52,127 nt of DNA from Flavobacteriaceae bacterium (GCA_030830005.1 JAURNV010000021.1:1-52127), one strand, 5' to 3'; counted from the stretch's first letter, positions 44,030 through 52,127 are shown. Numbers and translations are program-made. Notes: a model not told the origin generated them from the sequence alone.

Positions 44030-45052
44030 ATGTATAAACGCGTAATTAGACCCATACTGTTTCTTTTTGACCCTGAGTGGGTCCATCATTTTTCATTTAC
44101 AGCAATTAGGTTAGTGCACCGCATTCCTTTTGTGGGCTTGATTATTCGCAGGATTTTTCAACTTAAAAAGTCTACTTTGGAACGTGAGGTTTTTGGCCTT
44201 AAGTTTCCAAACCCTGTAGGATTGGCTGCAGGTTTTGATAAAGATGCCAAACTGTTTCGCGAACTTTCCAATTTTGGTTTTGGTTTTATTGAAATTGGGA
44301 CAGTTACGCCAAAGCCCCAAGTAGGAAATTCTAAGCCACGCCTTTTTAGACTAAAAAAGGACAAGGGAATTATAAACAGAATGGGTTTTAACAATGCTGG
44401 TGTGGCTGATGTTGTAAAACGCCTAAGAAAAAATAAAAATAGTATTATTGGAGGTAATATTGGTAAGAATAAGACCACTCCAAATGAAAATGCCCAAGAT
44501 GATTACCTCATTTGTTTTGAAGCTCTTTTTGATGTTGTTGACTATTTTGTGGTAAACGTTAGCTCTCCGAATACTCCAAACCTACGTGATTTGCAAGAAA
44601 AAGAACCCCTTACGGCATTGCTCAATGCTTTACAAGCCCACAATTCAAATAAAACCTCTCGAAAACCTATATTACTAAAAATTGCGCCTGACCTTACCGA
44701 CGCTCAACTTTCAGATATAATAGAGATTATTTCCGCTACTGGAATTGACGGCGTAATAGCTACTAACACCACCCTTTCTAGAGAAGGCTTACAAAGCACA
44801 AGTAAAATTATCCAAGAAACTGGAGGGCTTAGTGGTAAGCCCTTGGCAAAAAGAAGTACAGAGGTTATTCGTTATTTACACAAAAACAGCAATGGTGCTT
44901 TTCCTATCATTGGAGTAGGTGGTATTCATTCTGATGAAGACGCTCAAGAAAAACTTGATGCAGGGGCCTCTTTGGTGCAACTGTATACGGGCTTTGTATA
45001 TGAAGGGCCTAGCTTGATAAAAAAAATAAACAATCTTTTTATAGATAATTAA
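44030..45052 (+). CDS. pyrD: Dihydroorotate dehydrogenase (quinone)
   Basis: Membrane-associated class 2 enzyme of pyrimidine synthesis, passing electrons to quinone. The 340-aa protein has the N-terminal amphipathic quinone-channel segment (residues 1-45) and [12 protein letters not shown] near 60. [13 protein letters not shown] near 82, the catalytic serine in [15 protein letters not shown] near 175 and the FMN-site [11 protein letters not shown] near 295 follow. The ATG was preferred to a TTG one codon upstream. A hairpin with a U-tract abuts the start codon, leaving no room for a ribosome site. Confidence 0.95.
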   Translation: MYKRVIRPILFLFDPEWVHHFSFTAIRLVHRIPFVGLIIRRIFQLKKSTLEREVFGLKFPNPVGLAAGFDKDAKLFRELSNFGFGFIEIGTVTPKPQVGNSKPRLFRLKKDKGIINRMGFNNAGVADVVKRLRKNKNSIIGGNIGKNKTTPNENAQDDYLICFEALFDVVDYFVVNVSSPNTPNLRDLQEKEPLTALLNALQAHNSNKTSRKPILLKIAPDLTDAQLSDIIEIISATGIDGVIATNTTLSREGLQSTSKIIQETGGLSGKPLAKRSTEVIRYLHKNSNGAFPIIGVGGIHSDEDAQEKLDAGASLVQLYTGFVYEGPSLIKKINNLFIDN

Positions 45053-45062
45053 TTATTTCTGG

Positions 45063-45078
45063 GACCCCAAACGGGGTC
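45063..45078. other. G/C hairpin after pyrD
   Basis: GACCCC, AAAC, GGGGTC: six perfect pairs just after the pyrD stop in AT-rich DNA. No U-tract follows, so it may mark a processing point rather than an intrinsic terminator. Confidence 0.5.
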
Positions 45079-45220
45079 ACGTATTGAGTCCTCTATTTGT
45101 CAAAAATTCTTTTGAACCACTTTCCTTAAATGCACTTTAATGTTTATTTATTGTTAAACAATAAAAAAAAGACTAAATTGGCTTCAATTATTTATTTGTT
45201 TAACCTTAAATCTAACTAAA

Positions 45221-45469
45221 ATGAGCGACTTATTATGGTTTATTGTTGTTGGTATCGTAGCTGGTTTCCTTGCTGGAAAAATGATGAAAGGAAAAGGATT
45301 CGGCCTTATTATTAATCTTTTAGTGGGTGTTGCAGGAGCACTGATAGGCGGCTGGCTTTTTGGTACACTAGGCTTACATTTTGGAGGCGGTATTGTAGGA
45401 ACGCTTATAACAGCTTTCTTGGGCTCCGTAATTCTTTTATTTATTATCAGCCTGATTAAAAAGAGCTGA
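45221..45469 (+). CDS. GlsB/YeaQ/YmgE-family small membrane protein
   Basis: The 82-aa, very hydrophobic protein has three helices with glycine-rich turns (VGIVAGFLAGKMMKGKGFGL, residues 9-28, and VGVAGALIGGWLFGTLG, 34-50). This is the transglycosylase-associated/GlsB stress-protein family. The function is unsettled; expression in related proteins often follows envelope or general stress. It is monocistronic with its own terminator. Confidence 0.9.
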   Translation: MSDLLWFIVVGIVAGFLAGKMMKGKGFGLIINLLVGVAGALIGGWLFGTLGLHFGGGIVGTLITAFLGSVILLFIISLIKKS

Positions 45470-45478
45470 TTTTGTAGC

Positions 45479-45514
45479 ATCCAAACGGGATGGATCGCCA
45501 TCCTGTTTGGATTT
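45479..45514 (+). terminator. Terminator of the GlsB-like gene
   Basis: A 15-bp stem (45479-45493 with 45498-45512) with one G-U pair and an ATCG loop, then TT and a short T-rich stretch. It starts 9 bp after the stop codon. Confidence 0.75.
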
Positions 45515-45691
45515 ACATTTCGCAGGTGTATTTTATGATTACCTTCATTTATGATTATGTAAGACGGGTATTTTTACATACTCCTAATGATTATTCGCTT
45601 ATTTTTTTCTAAAAATTTTACCGTAAAGTACAATGTTAGCTTTTAGTAGTTAGTGTTTTCACTATGCGATTCTTCTATAAACTCACCTAAA

Positions 45692-45714
45692 GAACACTTT
45701 GTGTTCGATTTTTT
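45692..45714 (+). terminator. Orphan terminator
   Basis: GAACAC, TTT, GTGTTC, then GATTTTTTA. It lies 220 bp past glsB, which already has its own terminator, so another transcript should end here. Confidence 0.6.
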
Positions 45715-45826
45715 ATCATAATAGCAATGAAAATACACTTTTGATTGTTTTATGTTATGCAATTGACCCTAATTGCTTACTTTTAAGCTAAATTTACAAT
45801 AAACCCTTCTTTTAATTCTTTATGCC

Positions 45827-47950
45827 ATGAAATTACATTTGCAACTGTTTGCCCCCCTTTTTTTTACAATACTAATTTTTTCTTGTAACTCAACACCTTC
45901 TTTTGAGAATACGCTTTTAAAAGATTGGAAAGGACCCTATATGGGCACTCCCGCCTTTAATGAAATGAAAGTTGAGGATGTAAAACCTGCAATGATTAAG
46001 GCTATGGGGCTTAGTTTGGAAGAAATGGATGCTATTGTAAATAACCCAGAACCCGCAACTTTTGAAAATACAATTGAAGCAATGGAGCGTTCGGGTGCTC
46101 CTTTAGACCGAGCTTTCGCCTATTATGGAATTTTTAGTAGCAATATTTCTTCGCCTGAATTCAGAGAAGTTCAATCTGAACTAGCACCATTATTTTCAGA
46201 GTTTCAATCTAAAATTACTCAAAATGGGCCGCTTTTTCAACGTATAAAAACGGTGTATGAAAATTCTAGAGTATCACCTCTTCCTGCTGACCAACAGCGT
46301 GTAGTCGAACTTACTTATCAGAGCTTTGCTATGAATGGTGCAAATCTTGATGAAGAAAAAAAGGAGCGCTATGCAGCAATCAACAAAGAGCTATCAACAC
46401 TCTATACCAAATTTTCCAACAACGTACTTCATGACGAAGAAAATTATGTCACCTATTTATCTAAAAATCAATTACGTGGATTACCCGATGCGTTTGTTAA
46501 ATCTGCTGCTAGAATTGCCGAAACTAAGGGCAGAGAAGGGGAATATGCAATAACAAATACTCGTTCCTCTATGGATCCGTTTTTGACATATTCTGCTGAA
46601 AGAGATTTGCGTAAAATAGTATGGACAAACTATTATTCTCGAGGGGATAATAATGATGAGTACGATAACAAAGCACTTATTGCTGACATATTAAAACTGC
46701 GTAGAGAACGTGTTCAATTATTAGGGCATAATAATTATCCAGAATGGCGATTACAAGATCGCATGGCAAAAAATCCTGAAAATGCGTTAGCACTCATGGA
46801 AGCCGTTTGGCCCGCAGCTATTGCTCGTGTAGCAGAAGAAGTTGCCGACATGCAAGCTATTGCTATCGCCAACGGCGATAACATTACGATAGAGCCATGG
46901 GATTATCGTTTTTATGCCGAGAAAGTCCGTAAGGCCAAATACGATTTGGACTCTGATGAAGTAAAGCAATATTTACAATTAGATAAACTTACTGATGCGA
47001 TGCACTATGTAGCAGGACGGCTATTTGGTTATGCTTTTTCACCAGTTCCAGAAGGTTCAGTCCCCGTTTTTCATGAGGATGTTAAGGTTTGGGAAGTAAC
47101 CGATAAAGACACCAACGAACATATCGGTTTGTGGTATTTAGATCCTTATGCTAGGGAAGGAAAGCGTTCGGGTGCTTGGGCTACTACCTACCGCAGTTTT
47201 TCCACATTTGATGGCAAAACCAATGTGTTGGCGTCTAATAATTCCAATTTTGTGAAACCTGCACCCGGTGAGGCATTGCTTATTTCCTGGGACGATGCCA
47301 CTACTTTTTTTCATGAGTTTGGTCACGCTTTACATTTTTTTGCTTCTAATGTGAAGTACCCGACATTGAATGGTGGCGTCCGAGATTATACCGAATTCCA
47401 ATCCCAATTACTGGAGCGTTGGCTTTCAACAGATGAGGTAATTGATCAATTTTTGGTACATCAAGAAACTGGTGACCCCATGCCGGCTGCGCTAGTCGCA
47501 AAAATTAAAAAGGCAGCTACATTTAATCAGGGATTTGCTACAACAGAATATTTAGCATCCGCCCTTATGGATATGAAATTGCATTTGGCTGACCCGATAA
47601 ATATAGATGTAGGGTCATTTGAACGCGAAACCTTAGCAGCACTCAATATGCCCAAAGAATTGCCAATGCGCCACCGGACACCTCATTTTAGTCATGTGTT
47701 TTCTGGAGAAGGTTATGCTACCGCTTATTATGGGTATATGTGGGCTGATGTGCTCACCGCAGATGCGGCAGAGGCCTTCAAAGAAGCCCCTGGAGGTTTT
47801 TATGATCAGAAAATGGCAGATATATTGGTTTCATATTTATTTGCACCCCGTAATTCTATCGATCCTGCCGAAGCCTATCGTAAATTTCGTGGACGCGATG
47901 CGTCTATTGATGCCTTGATGCGAGCACGAGGATTTCCAGTCACTAAATAA
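45827..47950 (+). CDS. dcp: M3-family peptidyl-dipeptidase, predicted lipoprotein
   Basis: The 707-aa zinc peptidase removes dipeptides from oligopeptides. A lipoprotein signal (FTILIFSC, Cys20) anchors it in the envelope, unlike cytoplasmic E. coli Dcp. The zinc site HEFGHALHFF lies near residue 498. Dcp/OpdA markers are LYTKFSNNVLHDEENY near 189, GYAYYGYMWADVL-like YATAYYGYMWADV near 632 and SYLFAPRNSIDPAEAYRKFRGR, split near 667-689. It is monocistronic. Confidence 0.93.
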   Translation: MKLHLQLFAPLFFTILIFSCNSTPSFENTLLKDWKGPYMGTPAFNEMKVEDVKPAMIKAMGLSLEEMDAIVNNPEPATFENTIEAMERSGAPLDRAFAYYGIFSSNISSPEFREVQSELAPLFSEFQSKITQNGPLFQRIKTVYENSRVSPLPADQQRVVELTYQSFAMNGANLDEEKKERYAAINKELSTLYTKFSNNVLHDEENYVTYLSKNQLRGLPDAFVKSAARIAETKGREGEYAITNTRSSMDPFLTYSAERDLRKIVWTNYYSRGDNNDEYDNKALIADILKLRRERVQLLGHNNYPEWRLQDRMAKNPENALALMEAVWPAAIARVAEEVADMQAIAIANGDNITIEPWDYRFYAEKVRKAKYDLDSDEVKQYLQLDKLTDAMHYVAGRLFGYAFSPVPEGSVPVFHEDVKVWEVTDKDTNEHIGLWYLDPYAREGKRSGAWATTYRSFSTFDGKTNVLASNNSNFVKPAPGEALLISWDDATTFFHEFGHALHFFASNVKYPTLNGGVRDYTEFQSQLLERWLSTDEVIDQFLVHQETGDPMPAALVAKIKKAATFNQGFATTEYLASALMDMKLHLADPINIDVGSFERETLAALNMPKELPMRHRTPHFSHVFSGEGYATAYYGYMWADVLTADAAEAFKEAPGGFYDQKMADILVSYLFAPRNSIDPAEAYRKFRGRDASIDALMRARGFPVTK

Positions 47951-48001
47951 TAATAACTAGATTTATTGTGATATTTAGTATTTTGTGCTCAAATTTATTG
48001 G

Positions 48002-49891
48002 ATGAAAGATTTGTCATACCGTACCCCAGAATCTTATTTAGAGGCAAAAGATTATTCTCTCCAAAATCCAGAATCTTTTTGGGCTGAAATTGCTAAGAAT
48101 TTTGAATGGTATTCCCCCTGGAATAAGGTTTTGAAATACGATTTTCTAAAGCCAGAAATTAAATGGTTTTTGGGAGGAAAATTAAATATTACTGAAAATT
48201 GTCTTGACAGGCACCTAATAACTCATCCCGACCAAACAGCCATCATTTTTGAACCAAATGACCCTAAAGATAAAGCACAATATATAACTTATAAAGAGCT
48301 CCATAGCAGAGTATGTCAAGCGGCAAATATGCTGAAGGCAAATGGTGCTAAAAAAGGAGATAGGATATGTTTGTATATGCCCATGGTACCCGAATTGGCC
48401 ATAGCAGTGTTGGCGTGTGCGCGTATTGGCGCCATTCATTCTGCCGTTTTTGCTGGTTTTTCGGCAACGGCTCTTGCTGCAAGAATTAATGACGCAGAAT
48501 GTAGTATAGTTCTTACCGCTGATGGCGGTTATCGTGGAAATAAAACCACCCCACTAAAAGAAATTACGGATGAAGCATTAGCACACTGTACATCAGTAAA
48601 GCGTACAATTGTATTGCAACATACTGGATTAAAAGTTCAATGGAACAAAATGGACTTGTGGTGGCATGACGAAATTGCAAAAGTAAACGATGATTGTGCT
48701 GCTGAAATCATGGATAGCGAAGACCCGCTTTTTATTTTATATACTTCGGGTTCAACGGGAAAGCCCAAGGGGATGGTACACACTTGTGGCGGTTATATGG
48801 TGTACACCGCTTATTCCTTCCAAAATGTTTTTCAGTACCAAAAAGGCGACGTGTATTGGTGTACTGCAGATATTGGCTGGATTACCGGACACTCTTATAT
48901 TGTGTATGGGCCCTTAGCGGTGGGCGCTACAACACTAATGTTCGAAGGAGTTCCTTCCTATCCAGATTTTGGAAGATTTTGGGAAGTGTGCGCCAAGCAC
49001 AAAGTAAATCAGTTTTATACAGCTCCAACGGCAATTCGGGCTTTACAAAAACATCCTGTAACATTAGTAGATAAGCATGATTTATCATCACTTAAAGTAT
49101 TGGGTTCAGTAGGCGAGCCTATAAATGAAGAAGCATGGCATTGGTATGATGATCATGTTGGAAAAAACAATTGTCCAATTGTTGATACTTGGTGGCAAAC
49201 CGAAACAGGGGGAATTCTAATTTCTTCTTTGGCTGGTGTAACGCCACAAAAACCAACCTATGCTACTTTACCCATGCCTGGTATTCAAGCTGTTTTACTA
49301 GACAATGAGGGAAATGAAATTGAAAGTTCAGCTGAGGGGATTTTGGCAATTAAGTACCCTTGGCCATCAATTGCTCGAACTATTTGGGGCGATCATGAGC
49401 GTTACAAAAATGTATATTTTAGTGCATATCCGGGATATTATTTTCCTGGTGATGGTGCCCTTCGTGATGGTGATGGAAATTACAGAATTACAGGTAGGGT
49501 AGATGATGTGGTTATCGTATCAGGCCACAATCTAGGAACCGCGCCTATTGAGAATGCTCTAAACGAACACCAACTTGTTGTAGAAAGTGCTGTGGTTGGC
49601 TTTCCACACGATGTTAAAGGGAATGCTCTTCATGCTTTTGTCATTACAAATGCCGCAATTGATAATCCAGATATACTAGTAGCTGAGCTTCGTGAATTGG
49701 TTGCAAAGACTATTGGCCCTATTGCTAAACCAGACCGAATTCAAGTCGTTAGCGGATTGCCCAAAACCCGAAGTGGTAAAATTATGCGTAGGATTTTACG
49801 CAAACTGGCTGCTAGGGAATACGATAATTTAGGTGATGTTTCTACCCTGCTTAACCCCGAGGTCATCGAGGAAATTAAACAAAATAGCTAA
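48002..49891 (+). CDS. acs: Acetyl-CoA synthetase (AMP-forming)
   Basis: Activates acetate to acetyl-CoA via acetyl-AMP. The 629-aa length fits Acs. Motifs include the N-terminal WFLGGKLNITENCLDRH near 55 and the P-loop YTSGSTGKPKGMVHT near 250. VDTWWQTETGG near 397, the hinge region YRITGRVDDVVIVSGHNLGT, split near 493-516, and the regulatory lysine in KTRSGKIMRRILRKL near 590 complete the pattern. The 3' end overlaps the convergent M42 gene by 17 bp. Confidence 0.96.
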   Translation: MKDLSYRTPESYLEAKDYSLQNPESFWAEIAKNFEWYSPWNKVLKYDFLKPEIKWFLGGKLNITENCLDRHLITHPDQTAIIFEPNDPKDKAQYITYKELHSRVCQAANMLKANGAKKGDRICLYMPMVPELAIAVLACARIGAIHSAVFAGFSATALAARINDAECSIVLTADGGYRGNKTTPLKEITDEALAHCTSVKRTIVLQHTGLKVQWNKMDLWWHDEIAKVNDDCAAEIMDSEDPLFILYTSGSTGKPKGMVHTCGGYMVYTAYSFQNVFQYQKGDVYWCTADIGWITGHSYIVYGPLAVGATTLMFEGVPSYPDFGRFWEVCAKHKVNQFYTAPTAIRALQKHPVTLVDKHDLSSLKVLGSVGEPINEEAWHWYDDHVGKNNCPIVDTWWQTETGGILISSLAGVTPQKPTYATLPMPGIQAVLLDNEGNEIESSAEGILAIKYPWPSIARTIWGDHERYKNVYFSAYPGYYFPGDGALRDGDGNYRITGRVDDVVIVSGHNLGTAPIENALNEHQLVVESAVVGFPHDVKGNALHAFVITNAAIDNPDILVAELRELVAKTIGPIAKPDRIQVVSGLPKTRSGKIMRRILRKLAAREYDNLGDVSTLLNPEVIEEIKQNS

Positions 49892-50957
49892 AATCCTCGC
49901 CCTTTTTAATGTTTTGTATTGTTTCGTAAATTAACGTAATTACATTTTCCACATCTTCTTGATGAACCATTTCTACAGTGGTGTGCATATACTTAAGCGG
50001 TAATGAGATAAGTGCTGACGGGACTCCACCATTACTGTAAGCAAAGGCATCGGTGTCTGTTCCCGTGCTTCTTGAGGAAGCTAATCGCTGAAAAGGAATC
50101 TTCTTTACTTCTGCAGTTTCAATAATACGATCCCTTAATTTTTGTTGTACCGCAGGCGCATATGAAATTACAGGCCCCTTACCAAGAGTGTTATCTCCTT
50201 GTTTTTTAGGGTCTATCATAGGAGTAGAGGTGTCGTGACAAACATCAGTAACAATGGCAACATTAGGCTTAAGACGTTGTGTGATCATTTCTGCACCACG
50301 AAGGCCAATTTCTTCTTGGACAGAGTTGGTAATATAAAGACCAAAAGGAAGTTCTACCTTATTTTCTTTAAGTAGTCGTGCTACTTCGGCAATCATAAAT
50401 CCCCCAATACGGTTATCTAAAGCACGACATACAAATTTATTTTTGTTGAGTACTTGAAAGGTATCGGGGTAGGTGATGACGCAGCCAACGTGAATTCCTA
50501 ATTTTTCAACTTCTTCTTTAGTTGATGCTCCAACATCAATGGTGATGTTTTCAATTTTTGGTGTTTCTTCTTTTCCTTGTAGGCGAGTATGAATAGCGGG
50601 CCAGCCAAAAACTCCTTTAACTAACCCCTTTTTGGTGTGGATATTCACCCATTTAGAGGGGGCAATAATGTGATCGCTTCCACCATTTCTAATTACTGAA
50701 ATCAATCCCTTTTCAGAAATATAATTAACATACCATGAAATCTCATCTGAATGTGCCTCAATCACAACCTTATAGTCCGCCTTTGGATTTATTACGCCAA
50801 CGGCAGTACCATAGGCATCTGTGATAAATTCATCCACATAGGGCTTCAGGTAATTCATCCAAATCTTTTGGCTTTCCCACTCATAGCCTGTGGGCGCAGG
50901 GTTGTTCAAATATGTTTCAAGAAACTTGTGAGATTTTTTAGTTAATATGCTTTCCAT
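49875..50957 (-). CDS. M42-family metallo-aminopeptidase
   Basis: The 360-aa cytoplasmic TET-type aminopeptidase is usually dodecameric. Metal and catalytic residues are visible in EAHSDEISW near 66, CRALDNRIGGF near 178, VQEEIGLRGA near 213, VTDVCHDTSTP near 235 and KYMHTTVEMVHQEDV near 327. NPAPTGYEWESQKIW near 18 is the family opening. It probably trims peptides delivered by uptake or proteasome-like degradation. Confidence 0.92.
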   Translation of the reverse strand: MESILTKKSHKFLETYLNNPAPTGYEWESQKIWMNYLKPYVDEFITDAYGTAVGVINPKADYKVVIEAHSDEISWYVNYISEKGLISVIRNGGSDHIIAPSKWVNIHTKKGLVKGVFGWPAIHTRLQGKEETPKIENITIDVGASTKEEVEKLGIHVGCVITYPDTFQVLNKNKFVCRALDNRIGGFMIAEVARLLKENKVELPFGLYITNSVQEEIGLRGAEMITQRLKPNVAIVTDVCHDTSTPMIDPKKQGDNTLGKGPVISYAPAVQQKLRDRIIETAEVKKIPFQRLASSRSTGTDTDAFAYSNGGVPSALISLPLKYMHTTVEMVHQEDVENVITLIYETIQNIKKGEDFSYFV

Positions 50958-51011
50958 TGGGTAATAAAATTTAAGCGTCTAAAATACAACATAAACCTAA
51001 AACAATCTTAG

Positions 51012-51019
51012 TACTTTTG
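51012..51019 (+). promoter_or_regulatory. -7 box of the DUF4294 gene (leaderless geometry)
   Basis: TACTTTTG matches TAnnTTTG and ends five bases before the ATG, so the transcript should start at or next to the start codon. Confidence 0.5.
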
Positions 51020-51024
51020 AGCCT

Positions 51025-51636
51025 ATGCATACATATATATATATCGTATTGTTTTTCTTGAGTTGTGTCGTCTATGGACAACAACAACAACAACCTATAT
51101 ATATAGTAGAAGGAGATACTTTGGTAAACCCTTACGTGGATTTGACTGAAGTCGTTGTTCTTCCTGAATTAAAATTTAATAGCTATAAGGATTATTTGAC
51201 CTTTCAAAGACTCAAAAGAAGAACTCTCAAAGTGTATCCATATGCAAAATTAGCATCAGAACGCTTGATGGTTTTAAACGAAAGGTTAGCTAAAATCAAA
51301 CGAAAACGTGCCAAAAAGCAATACACTAGACGCATAGAAAAATTTTTAGAGCAAGAGTTTGAGGCTGAATTAAGGAAGCTTACGCGCGCTGAAGGACGTA
51401 TTTTGTTAAAGTTAATTCATCGCGAAACGGGCCAAACCACACACGATTTAATTAAAAAACTACGAAGTGGGTGGCGAGCTTTCATCTATCAAACCACGGC
51501 AAAGTTTTTCGATTTAGACCTTAAAATTACATATAACCCTACTGGTGTTGAGCAAGATAAACAAATAGAGGGGATATTACTTCGTACATTTGCTGACGGC
51601 ACCTTACATACAACAGAGAAAAAAAATAAAAAATAA
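51025..51636 (+). CDS. DUF4294-domain secreted protein
   Basis: The 203-aa protein has a signal peptide (residues 1-18, ending VVYG) and five Gln coded by CAA repeats. The conserved VEGDTLVNPYVDLTEVVVLPE near 28-48 opens a Lys/Arg-rich helical domain with YKDYLTFQRLKRRTLKVYPYA, split near 55-75. I assign the DUF4294 family, known from Bacteroidota without function. A TA dinucleotide repeat lies just inside the start. It reads toward the rRNA operon with no clear terminator. Confidence 0.8.
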   Translation: MHTYIYIVLFFLSCVVYGQQQQQPIYIVEGDTLVNPYVDLTEVVVLPELKFNSYKDYLTFQRLKRRTLKVYPYAKLASERLMVLNERLAKIKRKRAKKQYTRRIEKFLEQEFEAELRKLTRAEGRILLKLIHRETGQTTHDLIKKLRSGWRAFIYQTTAKFFDLDLKITYNPTGVEQDKQIEGILLRTFADGTLHTTEKKNKK

Positions 51637-51659
51637 GAGGTAGGATATAAAAAGCATTG

Positions 51660-51667
51660 TATATTTG
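51660..51667 (+). promoter_or_regulatory. rRNA promoter P1 (-7 box)
   Basis: TATATTTG followed by GCAGTCCG. The -33 element is not recognisable. It lies about 260 bp before 16S rRNA. Confidence 0.55.
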
Positions 51668-51732
51668 CAGTCCGCAAAAAAAGCTGTGGACCATATCAAA
51701 TAAAAAAAGTTTAATTTTTTTTTCATGTGGGG

Positions 51733-51762
51733 TTGCGAGAACCAAAAAGCAGCGTATATTTG
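51733..51762 (+). promoter_or_regulatory. rRNA promoter P2
   Basis: TTG (51733-51735), exactly 19 bp, then TATATTTG (51755-51762) with discriminator GCAACCG. It is flanked by the inverted repeat GGTTGC (51731) and GCAACC (51762). It lies about 160 bp before 16S rRNA. Confidence 0.75.
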
Positions 51763-51793
51763 CAACCGCTTTCAAAAATGGAAGCTTTTAAAA

Positions 51794-51843
51794 GTTCATT
51801 GAATTATTGAGAATGACAGCGCGTATACTTCGCTTCGGCGAAG
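51794..51843 (+). promoter_or_regulatory. rRNA leader: boxA-like element and UUCG hairpin
   Basis: GTTCATTGAATTATTG (from 51794) resembles the boxA-like antitermination element of Bacteroidota rRNA leaders. It is followed by the perfect hairpin CTTCGC-TTCG-GCGAAG (51828-51843). Together they would form the antitermination/processing leader; NusB, the boxA reader, is encoded at 42240. Confidence 0.5.
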
Positions 51844-51919
51844 GAAAATACGAAGCAAAACCATCATGAGACAGCTCTAATTTGTCAATTTTTTTGTTGT
51901 TAATTTTATTTAAGATTAT

Positions 51920-52127
51920 ACAATGAAGAGTTTGATCCTGGCTCAGGATGAACGCTAGCGGCAGGCTTAACACATGCAAGTCGAACGGTAACATTCCCGC
52001 TTGCGGGAGATGACGAGTGGCGCACGGGTGCGTAACGCGTATGCAATCTACCTTTTACTGGAGAATAGCCCAGAGAAATTTGGAATAATCCTCCATAGTA
52101 TCAATTTTTCGCATGATTAATTGATTA
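51920..52127 (+). rRNA. rrs: 16S ribosomal RNA, 5' part (cut by the window edge)
   Basis: The universal 5' sequence GAAGAGTTTGATCCTGGCTC begins near 51926, followed by the standard AACGCTAGCGGCAGGC and CACATGCAAGTCGAACGG. The V1 helix (CATTCCCGCTTGCGGGAG) and GGAGAATAGCCCAGAG are of flavobacterial type. The 5' end is estimated at 51920 by comparison with E. coli. The gene continues beyond the window. Confidence 0.98.

Larger units (their letters stand above)
45470..45826 (+). other. 357-bp intergenic region with two terminator-like hairpins
   Basis: No convincing coding frame is present. It holds the glsB terminator at its start and a second hairpin with a U-tract at 45692-45714. The stretch between them could encode a short untranslated RNA. 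The last 110 bp must contain the promoter of the M3 peptidase gene, but I find no clean TAnnTTTG there. Confidence 0.45.

Noticed and set aside
45063-45078. Fourth copy of the nitrogen operator after pyrD
   Set aside because: The arms GACCCC and GGGGTC are separated by only 4 bases, against 9-12 in the operators, and it lies downstream of a gene; it is better read as a hairpin.
45184-45501. Minus-strand frame over the GlsB-like gene and its terminator
   Set aside because: It is antisense to a clear three-helix protein and includes the terminator hairpin; the Pro/Lys-rich translation is a shadow.
51539-51994. Minus-strand frames across the rRNA leader and the 16S start
   Set aside because: They run through promoters, the leader and rRNA, and have no recognisable protein character.
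1-52127. CRISPR arrays, insertion sequences, prophage or toxin-antitoxin genes
   Set aside because: No regularly spaced repeats, transposase motifs, phage genes or toxin-antitoxin pairs were found on either strand.

Overview
The window is an ordinary chromosomal segment of a marine-type member of the Flavobacteriaceae (Bacteroidota). The evidence is low GC, the Bacteroidota promoter signature (TTG/TTTG, about 19 bp, then TAnnTTTG) in front of many genes, almost no Shine-Dalgarno sequences, lineage-typical protein forms (SecA of 1120 aa, NusB of 310 aa, DnaJ with half a zinc finger, type III glutamine synthetase, DUF3276/DUF2795/DUF4294 proteins) and a 16S rRNA 5' end of flavobacterial type at the right edge. 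I see no prophage, insertion sequence, CRISPR array or integrated element.

Layout. 1-1295: tRNA-Arg(ACG) with promoter and terminator, a helically phased repeat array and a Na+/Ca2+ exchanger. 1361-9780: divergent glutamine synthetases II and III share one 232-bp control region, and the type III gene heads a tight seven-gene run (glnN, purM-like, a 4-TM membrane protein, yceI-like, prfA, pyrF, an alpha/beta hydrolase). 9781-14955: purU, then an ammonium-uptake operon on the minus strand (outer-membrane porin, Amt, PII, Amt). 14956-19663: fluoride channel, a small membrane protein, an NTP pyrophosphohydrolase, ilvE, a TIGR01777 epimerase, grpE-dnaJ. 19812-25343: mscS, an NtrC-like regulator without a DNA-binding domain, an M28 peptidase, a MATE exporter, a small conserved protein and a PAP2 phosphatase. 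25324-36247: mostly minus-strand envelope and secretion genes (msrA, a glycosyltransferase, secA, a DUF2795 gene, a cobalamin adenosyltransferase, lnt, lptB, tatC, kpsF) plus pssA on the plus strand. 36309-45469: recQ, a cyclophilin-FKBP fusion, a thioredoxin-like protein, a PUR-domain protein, an ABC exporter, nusB, a DUF1573 lipoprotein, yajC, pyrD, a GlsB-like protein. 45827-51636: an M3 peptidase, acs, an M42 peptidase, a DUF4294 protein. 51637-52127: tandem rRNA promoters, leader and the first about 208 nt of 16S rRNA.

How the genes work together. The most coherent system is nitrogen assimilation. Ammonium could enter through the porin and two Amt channels, be sensed by a PII protein and be fixed by two different glutamine synthetases. 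The type III gene is followed directly by nucleotide-synthesis genes. The control regions of the two nitrogen loci, 12 kb apart, carry the same G/C-armed palindrome (ACCCC...GGGGT) in an otherwise AT-rich context. At both it sits at nearly the same distance upstream of a TAnnTTTG box, with weaker copies at 52-53 bp intervals. I read this as the operator of an unidentified flavobacterial nitrogen regulator, and it is the best candidate for something undescribed here.

Other points of interest are putatively leaderless mRNAs, a C/G-containing discriminator shared by the stable-RNA promoters, a terminator touching the pyrD start codon, a PII protein with changed 2-oxoglutarate-site residues, and a possible small RNA at about 45.5-45.7 kb. 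All family assignments come from motifs recognised by eye; no database search was run.
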